Below, in pieces: positions 1 through 7,282 of a DNA stretch of 16,000 nt; position 1 is the first letter of the stretch, and each line of letters begins with the position of its first letter. Source of the stretch: an uncultured Opitutales bacterium. Its GTDB lineage: Bacteria; Verrucomicrobiota; Verrucomicrobiia; Opitutales; Intestinicryptomonadaceae. The stretch is from positions 1-16,000 of the forward strand of contig URYY01000034.1 of the NCBI GenBank assembly GCA_900552245.1. Direction: 5' to 3'. The translations under genes were made by a program, and so were the position numbers. The notes below the pieces were generated by a model, which saw nothing but the letters and a program-made list of their open reading frames with translations, ran no database searches and had not been told where the DNA came from.

Positions 1-1
1 A

Positions 2-1036
2 CCTCCAATAATGGACGGCTCGGCAAAGTTCTTCACAAATTTAATACAAAAGGCCGAGCCTGTAGAGCAAGATGCGGAGCGCGAATACTTTGAGCTCAAG
101 GAGCCCGTGTCTGTAACAGACGGCAACAGATCTGTGATTGCGCTGCCGTACAACGGATTAAAAATTACCTGCACATCGGCGGACGACAGGGGCTTTCACA
201 CACAGCACTTATCTTTGGATATAAGCCCGGAGGTTTACCAAAGTGACATAGCTCCGGCGCGAACATTCACAATTTATGAAGACATAGAGCCCCTCTTAAA
301 GATGGGCAAGATACAGGGCGGTAGCCTTGATTCTGCAATAGTTATAAAGGGAGACAAAATACTCTCAAAAGAGCCCTTGCGCTATCAAGACGAATTTGTC
401 CGCCACAAGATTCTCGATATAATAGGCGACATTGCTCTGCTTGGCAAGCATCTGAAGGCGCACATAGTTGCGGTAAGGACCGGGCATGCGCTGAATGCAA
501 AGCTCACAGCGAAGATATTTAAGCAGATGCAGGGGGCAAAAAAGCCCGAGGAAAAGACGCAGGTAAAAGATGTAAAAATATTTACGGAACCCACGCTTGA
601 TATAAGGAGAATTATAGAGCTTTTGCCGCACCGGTACCCCTTTATACTTGTCGATAGGGTAATAGAAGTCAGGGGGCAAGACGAACTTACGGCAATTAAG
701 AATGTAACGATAAACGAGCCCTTTTTCCAAGGGCATTTCCCGGGAAATCCTGTTATGCCGGGTGTGTTGCAGCTTGAGGCCATGGCGCAGGCTGCCGGCA
801 TACTAATGTTGCGCAGGGTAAGCGGTAAGGATAAGCTGGCGTACTTTATGAGCGCTGACAAGGTCAAGTTCCGCAGGGCTGTAAAACCCGGAGACCAGTT
901 GCAGATTGACGTTAAAATTACGCAGACTCGCGGGCTTAAGTTTGCGTCGGCGGAGGCCGAATGCAAGGTTAACGGAAAGGTCGCAAGCTCTTCCACTTTG
1001 ATGTTTGCCATAGTTGACGCCGACGAAGCTCCTTAG
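2..1036 (+). CDS. lpxC/fabZ: Bifunctional UDP-3-O-acyl-GlcNAc deacetylase / 3-hydroxyacyl-ACP dehydratase (LpxC-FabZ), 5' truncated by window
   Basis: This fusion enzyme combines LpxC, the zinc deacetylase of the committed lipid A step, with FabZ, the beta-hydroxyacyl-ACP dehydratase of fatty acid synthesis. The reading frame is open from base 2, before the first ATG at 11, and reads PPIMDGSAKFF, so the start lies upstream of the window. Counting from the ATG at 11, residues 1 to about 175 are the LpxC C-terminal half. They contain the zinc-binding motif HKILDIIGD (His132, Asp136) and the conserved TGHALN (His159). A short linker leads to FabZ at about 195-341, with LLPHRYPFILVDRV and the active-site motif GHFPGNPVMPG followed by LQLEAMAQ (His242, Glu256). 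lpxA starts 11 bases after the stop, which points to one operon. The fusion is known from Bacteroidota and some PVC bacteria. The assignment is firm; only the N-terminus is missing. Confidence 0.96.
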   Translation, partial: PPIMDGSAKFFTNLIQKAEPVEQDAEREYFELKEPVSVTDGNRSVIALPYNGLKITCTSADDRGFHTQHLSLDISPEVYQSDIAPARTFTIYEDIEPLLKMGKIQGGSLDSAIVIKGDKILSKEPLRYQDEFVRHKILDIIGDIALLGKHLKAHIVAVRTGHALNAKLTAKIFKQMQGAKKPEEKTQVKDVKIFTEPTLDIRRIIELLPHRYPFILVDRVIEVRGQDELTAIKNVTINEPFFQGHFPGNPVMPGVLQLEAMAQAAGILMLRRVSGKDKLAYFMSADKVKFRRAVKPGDQLQIDVKITQTRGLKFASAEAECKVNGKVASSSTLMFAIVDADEAP

Positions 1037-1047
1037 GATTTTAGATT

Positions 1048-1824
1048 ATGGCTACAAAAATTCATCCCACGGCAATAGTTGAAAGCGGCGCAAAACTCGC
1101 AGACGGAGTTGAGATAGGCGCGTATTGCTACATTGGAGGCGAAGTTGAAATCGGCGAAAATTGTGTAATCGAGCATCACGCGACTGTCGACGGATTCACA
1201 AAGATGGGCGCAAACAATAGGGTTTTTCCCTACGCCTTTGTCGGAGGCAAGACTCACGATTTAAAATTTAAAGGCGGCAAGCCGGGTTTGCTGATAGGAA
1301 GTGGTAATGTCTTCCGCGAGTATGTTACCGTGCACATGGCTACGGCCGACGCTACGTTCACAAAAATAGGCGACAACAATTTCTTTTTGGCTTACGGACA
1401 TATTGCGCACGATTGCATTGTCGAAAATAATGTAATTTTAAGCGCACACGCGGCCTTGGGCGGGCATGTGCAAGTGAAAAACCACGCAGTGATAGGTTGG
1501 GGCAGCGGAGTGCATCAATTCTGCAGAGTAGGCGACTACGCTATGCTAAGTGCAGCTTCAAAGTCGGTAAAGGACATACCGCCGTTTATGATGGCGGACG
1601 GTTCTCCGGCGGCGGTTTGCGCAATAAATAAATTGAATATGCAGCGCAACAATTTTTCAGAAGATGAAATTAACGCGGCCTACTTTGCGTTTAAGACTAT
1701 ATACAGGCGCGGACTATCCCGCAAGCACGCTTTCGAGGCTATAGCTGAAAGCCCATATTCAAGCTCAAAGGCAGTAACTATGATACTGAGCTTTGCGGAG
1801 CAGTCGGGCGAGAGAAGCTTGTAA
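1048..1824 (+). CDS. lpxA: Acyl-ACP--UDP-N-acetylglucosamine O-acyltransferase LpxA
   Basis: LpxA is a cytoplasmic trimeric left-handed beta-helix enzyme that transfers a 3-hydroxyacyl chain from ACP to the 3-OH of UDP-GlcNAc, the first lipid A step. The 258-residue length matches the family (E. coli 262). The first 180 residues are hexapeptide repeats. GHIAHDC holds His118 and His121, the latter corresponding to the catalytic E. coli His125. His140 lies in LGGH and His156 in VHQFC. The C-terminal helical part contains the family-typical NKLNMQRNNFS and AFKTIYR. The ATG at 1048 follows an AGGA about 10 bases upstream and sits 11 bases after lpxC/fabZ, so translation is probably coupled. By ungapped alignment from HQFC to the DxPP motif, the position of the chain-length determinant (E. 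coli Gly173) is Ala169. A strong terminator follows the stop. Confidence 0.96.
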   Translation: MATKIHPTAIVESGAKLADGVEIGAYCYIGGEVEIGENCVIEHHATVDGFTKMGANNRVFPYAFVGGKTHDLKFKGGKPGLLIGSGNVFREYVTVHMATADATFTKIGDNNFFLAYGHIAHDCIVENNVILSAHAALGGHVQVKNHAVIGWGSGVHQFCRVGDYAMLSAASKSVKDIPPFMMADGSPAAVCAINKLNMQRNNFSEDEINAAYFAFKTIYRRGLSRKHAFEAIAESPYSSSKAVTMILSFAEQSGERSL

Positions 1825-1843
1825 GACAATATATTTTTGTTTT

Positions 1844-1874
1844 GAGCGTCTCTTTTTGAGGCGCTCTTTTTTTT
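1844..1874 (+). terminator. Rho-independent terminator after lpxA
   Basis: A 9-bp stem (GAGCGTCTC at 1844-1852 with GAGGCGCTC at 1858-1866, one G-U pair) has a five-T loop and is followed by eight T. It lies 20 bases after the lpxA stop and ends the lpxC/fabZ-lpxA unit. On the minus strand no U-tract follows the stem, so it probably works in the plus direction only. Confidence 0.9.
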
Positions 1875-1897
1875 AATAGGTGAAGAAATTCTATATT

Positions 1898-2830
1898 TTA
1901 AAAAGCTTGCGGAAAGTCGCTGCCTAGCTTTTCTTGAAAGTCGAGTTTTGATATGCCCGTGAGTTTTTCAAAAATCTCGAAGTCGAAATTCGGAAGCTTA
2001 AGCGCTAGGATTACATCGCTTTTTCCCGCCTTTAGAAAGGCCTTTTTGGGGTCCTTGTAATTTAGCCACTTGGGAATTTTTACTTGGCTTATTTTCAGGT
2101 TAGTGGGCTTATTAAACATTCGAACGCAAGCGTCTGTGGTATTAAAAAAACCGGCGTTATAGCTGCCTATATTCCAGTTGCCGACATTTCGGTTGCCCTT
2201 GTTAAAGCTGCCGCAGTTGGCGTATCCGCAGTTGAAGTCGCCGGTATTGAAAGAGCCGATATTGAAGGAGCCGGTATTTGAATGCCCCGTGTTGTTGCAA
2301 CCGACGTTCCCACTTCCATCGTTGTTGTCGCCGACGTTATCTATTCCGCTATTTGAGTCTCCGGTGTTGAAATCGCCGCGGTTTAAATTGCCCGTGTTCC
2401 TATTTCCGGTGTTGAAATTGCCCGGGTTGTACGAACCGGTATTGCCTATGCCCGTATTGAAAATGCCCGTATTGTATGAAGCCTTTCCGGAGCTGTCGCA
2501 CTGTATTTCCTGTTCGGGCAGGGTGGCTAAAAGTTCTTCCGTAACGTCCCTAAGTAGGCGCATTTTTGCGCAACAGATTTGCTTTTCCACCCCCGGAGTT
2601 TCCGATTTAAATACATTCTCCGCTTCAACTTCATAGATTCGCGCGCCCTCAACGTACCACATATTCCAGTATTTTGAGGCGTAATATCCCGACTTTCTGA
2701 TTTCAGCTTCCTTTATTTCAGGCAGCCACTTGCCCGGTTTGCCGTCTTTGGGCAGATAATCGGAGTAGTTGAAAGATTTTGTCGGAGACAAGCCGTTTGC
2801 AGCTATTACCTTGTAGTACTTTTCATTCAT
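1898..2830 (-). CDS. Pentapeptide-repeat protein (NxGxx type), function unknown
   Basis: This is a 310-residue protein with no signal peptide or membrane segment. Residues 1 to about 110 form a non-repetitive domain (YYKVIAANGLSP, then a Trp/Tyr-rich stretch near 48-66 ending in RIYEVEAEN). It loosely recalls small N-terminal domains seen on phage-like or repeat proteins, but I cannot name it. Residues 120-230 are 22 consecutive pentads of the form Asn-x-Gly-x-x, with Asn at every fifth residue and no slip in phase, e.g. NTGIFNTGIG. This fits the Pentapeptide_2 pattern known from mycobacterial PPE-MPTR proteins and is expected to fold as a right-handed beta-helix. Residues about 245-310 form a C-terminal domain. 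The ATG at 2830 is the first in-frame start; no good Shine-Dalgarno motif precedes it. The gene lies 78 bases downstream of the CNNM gene on the same strand. No enzymatic motif is visible. A structural, adhesive or phage-derived role is only conjecture. Confidence 0.85.
   Translation of the reverse strand: MNEKYYKVIAANGLSPTKSFNYSDYLPKDGKPGKWLPEIKEAEIRKSGYYASKYWNMWYVEGARIYEVEAENVFKSETPGVEKQICCAKMRLLRDVTEELLATLPEQEIQCDSSGKASYNTGIFNTGIGNTGSYNPGNFNTGNRNTGNLNRGDFNTGDSNSGIDNVGDNNDGSGNVGCNNTGHSNTGSFNIGSFNTGDFNCGYANCGSFNKGNRNVGNWNIGSYNAGFFNTTDACVRMFNKPTNLKISQVKIPKWLNYKDPKKAFLKAGKSDVILALKLPNFDFEIFEKLTGISKLDFQEKLGSDFPQAF
2137..2473 (-). repeat. Coding tandem repeat, 22 NxGxx pentads
   Basis: This is a 15-bp coding period inside the pentapeptide-repeat gene. 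On the plus strand the units look like gttgaaattgcccgt variants. The unit sequences differ at silent and variable positions, so this is an old, selected repeat array and not a recent expansion. Confidence 0.85.
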
Positions 2831-2908
2831 TTGAATCGGCGATTCTGCCTAGAGGATTTTCAAAGGCAAGCAAAAGAGTTTTGGACCTGTTTAAAATAAA
2901 CGCAACAG

Positions 2909-3853
2909 CTATTGCTTTGGAAAGAGGTGGGTAAACAGATTATTTGTAGTAAGTATACCCGCAATAGCGCCATCGGGGCTTCTTACAAATAGAATCTTTG
3001 AGTCGAACTTAGATATGTTTTCAGCTATGTGCAGGAGCTTTTGATTGCCATCGACAATTGGAGCCATGGCAATGTGCTTCTGCCAATTTTCATCGTCGCA
3101 AAACATCATTCTCCTAAGCTCAATAACGCCGATAAATTCTCCCGGGGTTTCGTGTGAAGCAACCGGATAGCGCGAGTGCTTGTAGGTCTTCATAATATTT
3201 AGCACTTCTGCTTTGGACATATCCGTGCGCACGCATATTGTGTTTTTTATAGGTATCATAATTTGCGTAACTTGATCCTCTTGCAGATCCGGAATCTCAT
3301 GAAGCGCGTGCTCTTGAAGTTTTGTTATGCTGCGCTCTTGAAGGGCGGCCGTAGCTAGGGCGTCGAGCTCTTCTAGAGAGTCGCTCTTTCTTTCCGTAGG
3401 CTTTGCCTCAAAGGGTCTGTTCACAAAATGGATTAGCCATATCAGGGGGCTTATAAGCTTTATTGCCACTTTCAAAAAGCGCGATGTAAGTGACATTACT
3501 TGAAGGTTAAATCTAACGCCCAGAGTCTTTGGCAATATTTCAGTGTATTGAACCATTAAAATAGTAAATATTAGCGAAAATAGCCATATGTAGGAGCTGC
3601 CAAAGAGCTTGTCAAATTCAGCTCCTGCAATGGAAGCTCCGAACGTGTGCGCGGTAGTATTTAGAATTAGTATAACGGCAATGGGTTTTTCTATATCCTT
3701 TTTTAAATCTGCGCAGACAGTGCCTGCCTTTGGATTTTTTTGTTGCAAAATGGCAAGCTTGCCTGGGTTTAGGCTGAGAATCGCAGCCTCCATAATAGAA
3801 CACAAAAAACTAACACCCATAGCAATGGAAACCGCGAGAATCAAAGTTAACAT
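2909..3853 (-). CDS. CNNM (DUF21) transmembrane protein with tandem CBS domains, CorC/HlyC-related
   Basis: This is an inner-membrane protein of the CNNM/CorB family, associated with Mg2+ (and Co2+) export or homeostasis. Residues 1-25, about 57-78 and 86-108, and about 125-145 are hydrophobic and form the DUF21/CNNM core. Family-typical motifs are EAAILSLNPGKL near 22-33, ILNTTAHTFGASIAG near 63-77 and EILPKTLG at 105-112. Residues about 195-310 are a CBS pair: MIPIKNTICVRTD, then KHSRYPV, and FVRSPDGAIAGILTTNNLF at the end. The 314-residue length is short because the CorC_HlyC C-terminal domain found in many longer homologues is absent; such short forms exist. The ATG at 3853 opens a hydrophobic segment at once, as expected, but has no clear Shine-Dalgarno motif. 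The pentapeptide gene follows on the same strand and may be co-transcribed. The family assignment is sure, the transported ion is not. Confidence 0.9.
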   Translation of the reverse strand: MLTLILAVSIAMGVSFLCSIMEAAILSLNPGKLAILQQKNPKAGTVCADLKKDIEKPIAVILILNTTAHTFGASIAGAEFDKLFGSSYIWLFSLIFTILMVQYTEILPKTLGVRFNLQVMSLTSRFLKVAIKLISPLIWLIHFVNRPFEAKPTERKSDSLEELDALATAALQERSITKLQEHALHEIPDLQEDQVTQIMIPIKNTICVRTDMSKAEVLNIMKTYKHSRYPVASHETPGEFIGVIELRRMMFCDDENWQKHIAMAPIVDGNQKLLHIAENISKFDSKILFVRSPDGAIAGILTTNNLFTHLFPKQ

Positions 3854-4278
3854 AATGCGCCCATTTATCTTTTAACGCTAGGCGCTCGTCAACACTATTT
3901 TATTTTATCATATAAAAAGTAATATTTAAATTGCACATATTTTTTGAAGCACAAAGCTATGTTTACATATTTGCGGCATTTTTTAACTTCTTTTTATTTT
4001 CTAGTTAAAAAACTACCAATTCTCAAATTAGTCCGAAGGCCTTGCCGGATTACTCAGTATTGAATACTAGATTTAGGATTTCTGTTAAAATTTTAAATAT
4101 TTATTTTTTATATTCGCCTTTCGCTTTATCGGCCTAAATTGAGTTTAATTTTAATAATTTAAAGAAGTGTAAAAATACTTAAACTTTGTTACATTTTTTA
4201 CAAAAATAGAAGCGTTCCAAATTTCGAGCAATTTTTGAATTTGTTACTCTAGGGTAACTTAGAGTTAGAGAATTTTAA

Positions 4279-4662
4279 TTTACAAAAGTTATTTTAATAT
4301 TTCAAGCCTACTTACTCTCTCTATTTGCGGGAAATTTACTTTTTGTTTGCTTGCCTTTAAAATTCTCGCATCCCAGTGAGTTTTCAACAAATGAAGTTGT
4401 GTTTGTAAGCCCTCTAATATTATTGGGTTTTGCGATTCGTCTTTTTGCAGGTGGATTAATAGCTAAAATTATATTTATCATAATTATGTTTGCGCTTTTT
4501 CTGTTATTTAGACCTTGCAAGCTAATACTATTTTGCGGACTGTAAAGAGCCAATGCTTATGTTATGCGGCATACTTATTATACTCTCGCCAGTGATTTTT
4601 TTTTGCCGTTTATAGTTCCTTTAATGTATATGCTAATTCAATATCGGTTTAGTGATACTTAG
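4279..4662 (+). pseudogene. Possible decayed integral membrane protein gene
   Basis: The open frame from 4279 to 4545 reads as two or more hydrophobic segments (SPLILLGFAIRLFAGGL, then AKIIFIIIMFALFLLF). After its stop the next frame (+1, from 4526) continues with MLMLCGILIILSPVIFF. Beyond a run of nine T at 4596-4604, a further frame continues with PFIVPLMYMLIQYRF and stops at 4662. Two single-base slips would join these into one helical membrane protein end. The Gly/Ala/Pro/Arg content is higher than chance translation of AT-rich DNA usually gives, but that bias remains a real alternative. The protein family cannot be named. Confidence 0.25.
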
Positions 4663-5180
4663 CTTGCGGTTTGCTAAAACAAAACTAAGAGCAAATTGGA
4701 CCATAAGAAAGCTTTTTAAGCTTATGAGTTTGGACTCATGACGTTATTTCAGAAAACGTGCATTTTAGATTTTTTATTATTAAGCTATTAAAAAACTAAA
4801 AAATAAAGTTTAAAGTTATTAAAGATTTCCAATCTGGCTAAAGTCTCGTTGCTTAGCATCTCTGTTCGGCGCTTTTTTAGCAATTTTTTCAGTTTCTTGA
4901 AGGTAAATTGCAATATGCAATGAAACTTTCAAATAGTTGATCTTATTCCAAATAATATTGTTACAAATTTATTGTGCTTAATAAACGCAACTTAAAAATT
5001 TGTTCTTAACTTCTATTTAATGCATATTTGCTTTAGATATTTATAAGAAGCATATAATGTAAAATTTACATTACTTGCATTTAAAAACCAATAGTGGACA
5101 TTTCAGAGTTTTACTTTTATATAAAAAAGCAAGCATGTGTTAAATTTTTGGGCAGAAAACTTAAAAAAGTAAATTTTTGA

Positions 5181-5387
5181 AATTTTTTATTTGTGAAATT
5201 GTCTCAAGATATAGTAGGTAAAATTTGCATTCAAAATTGCTTTGGAATGTTATTGCGCCTATTTGGGGTTAAAGTTTATGCAAGGTATAGCTTTAAAATC
5301 CGTCACTCTTTGAAATTTTCAGAAATTTGCTATTATGTTTTTACGATAAGTTCCGATAGCAATCTCCAATTAATTTTAATCCTATAG
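5181..5387 (+). pseudogene. Possible remnant of a WcaF-like sugar O-acetyltransferase
   Basis: The open stretch carries GMLLRLFGVKV followed by RYSFKIRHSLKF. This resembles the entry to the hexapeptide domain of WcaF-type acetyltransferases, where LLRLFGAKIG is followed by a PSVKI/PWNL pattern. The hexapeptide repeats that should follow are missing: the frame stops at 5385-5387, just before the GC-rich island. No Shine-Dalgarno motif precedes the GTG at 5193, and a stop lies at 5178. If real, it is an N-terminal scrap of a polysaccharide gene. The match covers only about 20 residues. Confidence 0.22.
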
Positions 5388-5388
5388 T
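5383..5388 (+). promoter_or_regulatory. Possible -10 box upstream of the GC-rich island
   Basis: TATAGT stands about 12 bases before the base of the GC-rich hairpin, at a fitting distance for transcription starting near 5395. No good -35 box is seen (caatct at 17-base spacing), so this is weak. Confidence 0.2.
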
Positions 5389-5397
5389 AAGGGATAT

Positions 5398-5470
5398 ATG
5401 GTACCCGGTAGGCACAGAACCGGAGGGCTGGCCAACATCTTCCCGGCTTTCCTCCGCCTTCCGGGTACTT
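5398..5470. other. GC-rich nested hairpin island, candidate structured RNA or mobile palindromic element
   Basis: This is a sharply bounded GC-rich block of about 70 bases inside very AT-rich sequence. It folds as one long arm: GTACCCGG (5401-5408) with CCGGGTAC (5461-5468), AGG (5410-5412) with CCT (5457-5459), an unpaired 5'-side bulge 5413-5420, CGGAGG (5421-5426) with CCTCCG (5451-5456), and GCTGG (5427-5431) with CCGGC (5443-5447). The terminal loop has about 11 bases. No T-run follows, so it is not a normal terminator. It lacks the SRP RNA GGAA loop and CAGG/AGCAGC bulge and matches no riboswitch I know. An ATG at 5398 preceded by AAGGG also opens a 34-codon frame through it (MVPGRHRTGG...). 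A repeated palindromic element is an equal possibility. Confidence 0.45.
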
Positions 5471-5929
5471 CCATTTCCAATTTTAACCTTTTGCAACTTT
5501 AATTTAGAGCGCATGAGGGCAAAAATGCAATTTTGCGTAAAATCTGTCTGAAAGCTTGACAGGTGCTTAAGCGATAAGCGTTTAATTTTATTGAAAAATT
5601 AAATCCCAATCTCAATATATTTACATTAAAAGTCTCAAAGATTGCCTGCAAGCGTAAATTGTAAAAAATCTGATTATAATTCCTATTCCCGGATAAATGT
5701 TGTTTGTTCTGTGAGTTATTGAAAGATATTCAATTTTATCTGTTATTTATAAAAGGGCTTAATTGTATTATTTAATCCATTTTTATACCAGTAAAACAAG
5801 TTGAAATCCTTAACTATTTAATTTCTATAGGTAAAAGCACTTAATTGTCAGATAATTTTAAGCTGAAATTCTATATCTTCGTGGAAATTATTTTATATTT
5901 TTAAGCCGCGTACGCCTTGAGACATTTTT

Positions 5930-6260
5930 TTGAACCTCGATTTATGTTACTGTAATGCAGCTTTTTTTGTAAAATTTCTTGAAGATAATTTCGCGAGAGT
6001 ACAAGCTAGGAATCGTCTCAGGAGCTTGGATAGAGCTCGTTCGGAGCTCTGCTATGAGTTTCAAAAAGTCACTTTTATATATGCGCTTATTTTAGGATGT
6101 TATATTATCTTTGCAGAAAAAAGTTCTTGAGAAAGATCTAAAACTTCTCGGGCTTCGCGTAGGGAAAGGCGGTCTTTCATGTCAACATGTCATAGATAAT
6201 ATGGAATATTTTGACAAAATGAAAATCAGATGCAAGAGTGTAATAACAGAGGGCGGGTAC
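5930..6260 (+). pseudogene. Possible broken ORF upstream of the esterase
   Basis: An open frame to 6130 contains a charged stretch (NFARVQARNRLRSLDRARSE) and a hydrophobic one (FIYALILGCYIIF). An overlapping frame then runs on with VLEKDLKLLGLRVGKGGLS and KMKIRCKSVITEGGYT. The second stretch has normal amino-acid composition and would join the first by one frameshift near 6100-6130. There is no credible start codon or ribosome binding site and I do not recognise a family. It may be a decayed gene or chance. Confidence 0.2.
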
Positions 6261-6289
6261 ACATGAATGAACGCAAGATTGTACCTCGC
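6253..6289 (+). promoter_or_regulatory. Hairpin in the presumed 5' leader of the esterase gene
   Basis: GCG (6253-6255) pairs with CGC (6287-6289) and GGTACA (6256-6261) with TGTACC (6280-6285), leaving one bulged T and an 18-base loop. It ends 36 bases before the esterase start codon. There is no T-tract, so it is not a terminator; it may stabilise or control the carbohydrate-locus mRNA. A TTGACA at about 6210 upstream lacks a convincing -10 partner. Confidence 0.3.
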
Positions 6290-6325
6290 TGAAACGTTGC
6301 AAAAATTCTTTAAGGATTAAAAGTT

Positions 6326-7192
6326 ATGAAAAAAATTCTACTTGGCATAGCCTTATTAATTTCAAGCTTTGCGCTTGTCGTAGCTCAGCACATGCCACAA
6401 AGCCGCATAGAAAGCGCTAGTATTTACAGCGAGATATTAAATGCGGACCGCGCCTACACGGTATTTTTGCCCGCGAGTTTCGATGTTCAAAAAGATAGAA
6501 AATACCCGGTTTTATATCTCCTTCACGGAATGTGGGGGAACAATTTAGATTGGGCAAATCAGGGACGGGTAAAGGACGTTATGGATAGGCTCCTTGCAAG
6601 CGGCGAAGCATGTGAAATGATTATAGTTACTCCAGATGCCGGCGGGGGAGATCCTAATGTATTTCAAAACGGCTACTTTGATATGCCTAACTGGAAGTAC
6701 GAGAGCTTCTTTTACGAAGAATTTTTGCCGCATATAGAAAAGAAGTACAGAGTTTATGGGCAAAAGAGCAAGAGGGCAATAGCGGGGCTTTCTATGGGCG
6801 GCGGCGGAGCTACTTCATACGCCCAGCGTCACCCCGATATGTTTTGCGCAGCCTATACGATGAGTGCACTAATGGATATTCCGGATGCCGGAGCTAGCAA
6901 TCCGCAGGGAAAGTTGGGGATTTTGACTCGCTCGGTAATAGAAAATAGTTGCGTAAAATATGTGACAAGCGCCGACGAAAAAAGAAAAGAGGCCTTGCGC
7001 ACAATTGCTTGGTATGTCGATTGTGGCGATGACGACTTCCTTTTAGATCGCAATATAGAATTTTACCGCGCAATGCGAAAGGCCGGAATCCCCTGCCAAT
7101 TTAGAGTGCGCGACGGAGGCCACGACTGGGAATATTGGCACTCTGCGCTGTATGAGTGCCTGCCATTTGTAAGCAGAAATTTTCGCAAATAG
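6326..7192 (+). CDS. Secreted esterase, Esterase D / CE1-like (alpha/beta hydrolase)
   Basis: This is an exported carboxyl-esterase of the esterase D/feruloyl-acetylxylan esterase superfamily (PF00756-like), expected to remove acyl groups from glycans. Residues 1-20 are a signal peptide (MKK, then a hydrophobic core ending ALVVA). The mature part shows YPVLYLLHGMWGN near 60-72 (oxyanion region), the nucleophile elbow GLSMGG with Ser156, DCGDDDFLL (acid at 235-237) and GGHDWEYW with His266, completing the triad. The 288-residue length is normal. The ATG at 6326 follows AAGGA at 6312-6316. It is the first gene of a same-strand row with an acetylesterase and a GH106-like rhamnosidase, which favours a plant-type or otherwise acylated polysaccharide substrate. 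Feruloyl, acetyl or simple aryl ester specificity cannot be told from sequence alone. Confidence 0.9.
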   Translation: MKKILLGIALLISSFALVVAQHMPQSRIESASIYSEILNADRAYTVFLPASFDVQKDRKYPVLYLLHGMWGNNLDWANQGRVKDVMDRLLASGEACEMIIVTPDAGGGDPNVFQNGYFDMPNWKYESFFYEEFLPHIEKKYRVYGQKSKRAIAGLSMGGGGATSYAQRHPDMFCAAYTMSALMDIPDAGASNPQGKLGILTRSVIENSCVKYVTSADEKRKEALRTIAWYVDCGDDDFLLDRNIEFYRAMRKAGIPCQFRVRDGGHDWEYWHSALYECLPFVSRNFRK

Positions 7193-7282
7193 GAAGAAGC
7201 GTTTTTTGATTATTTACCAATGCTGCTTTTGTCTCGGGCTGCTCTAATCTAGAATCAATTTGAATTAAATAAGATCTAAAAT

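Larger units (their letters stand above)
3854..6325. other. AT-rich gap of about 2.5 kb without a convincing intact gene
   Basis: Base composition drops sharply compared with the flanks and stop codons are frequent in all frames. I see no open frame with a good start, ribosome binding site and family match. Separate entries describe three stretches that look like gene remnants (4279-4662, 5181-5387, 5930-6260) and a GC-rich hairpin island (5398-5470). Short perfect inverted repeats are scattered through it: AGTATT-G-AATACT at 4056-4068, ATGAGT-TTGG-ACTCAT at 4724-4739, ATTGCA-ATA-TGCAAT at 4907-4921 and AGAGCTC-GTTCG-GAGCTCT at 6032-6050. I find no DnaA-box cluster, no CRISPR array, no tRNA and no recognisable transposase. 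Confidence 0.7.

Noticed and set aside
385..1011. Long minus-strand ORF opposite lpxC/fabZ
   Set aside because: A shadow of the well-supported plus-strand LpxC-FabZ frame; the product resembles no protein family.
2178..2636. Plus-strand open frames opposite the pentapeptide-repeat gene
   Set aside because: They are antisense shadows created by the 15-bp codon periodicity of the repeat; their low-complexity products match nothing.
4308..4553. Minus-strand ORF of 81 codons in the AT-rich gap
   Set aside because: Low-complexity composition, no ribosome binding site, and it is the reverse complement of the membrane-like plus-strand stretch.
5398..5470. GC-rich island as SRP RNA, tmRNA, 6S RNA or a known riboswitch
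   Set aside because: It lacks the SRP GGAA tetraloop and conserved bulge, is far too short for tmRNA or 6S RNA, and shows no riboswitch consensus I can recall. It is kept as unclassified.
3854..6325. Replication origin in the AT-rich gap
   Set aside because: No TTATCCACA-type DnaA boxes in clusters, and neighbouring genes are not those usually found at an origin.
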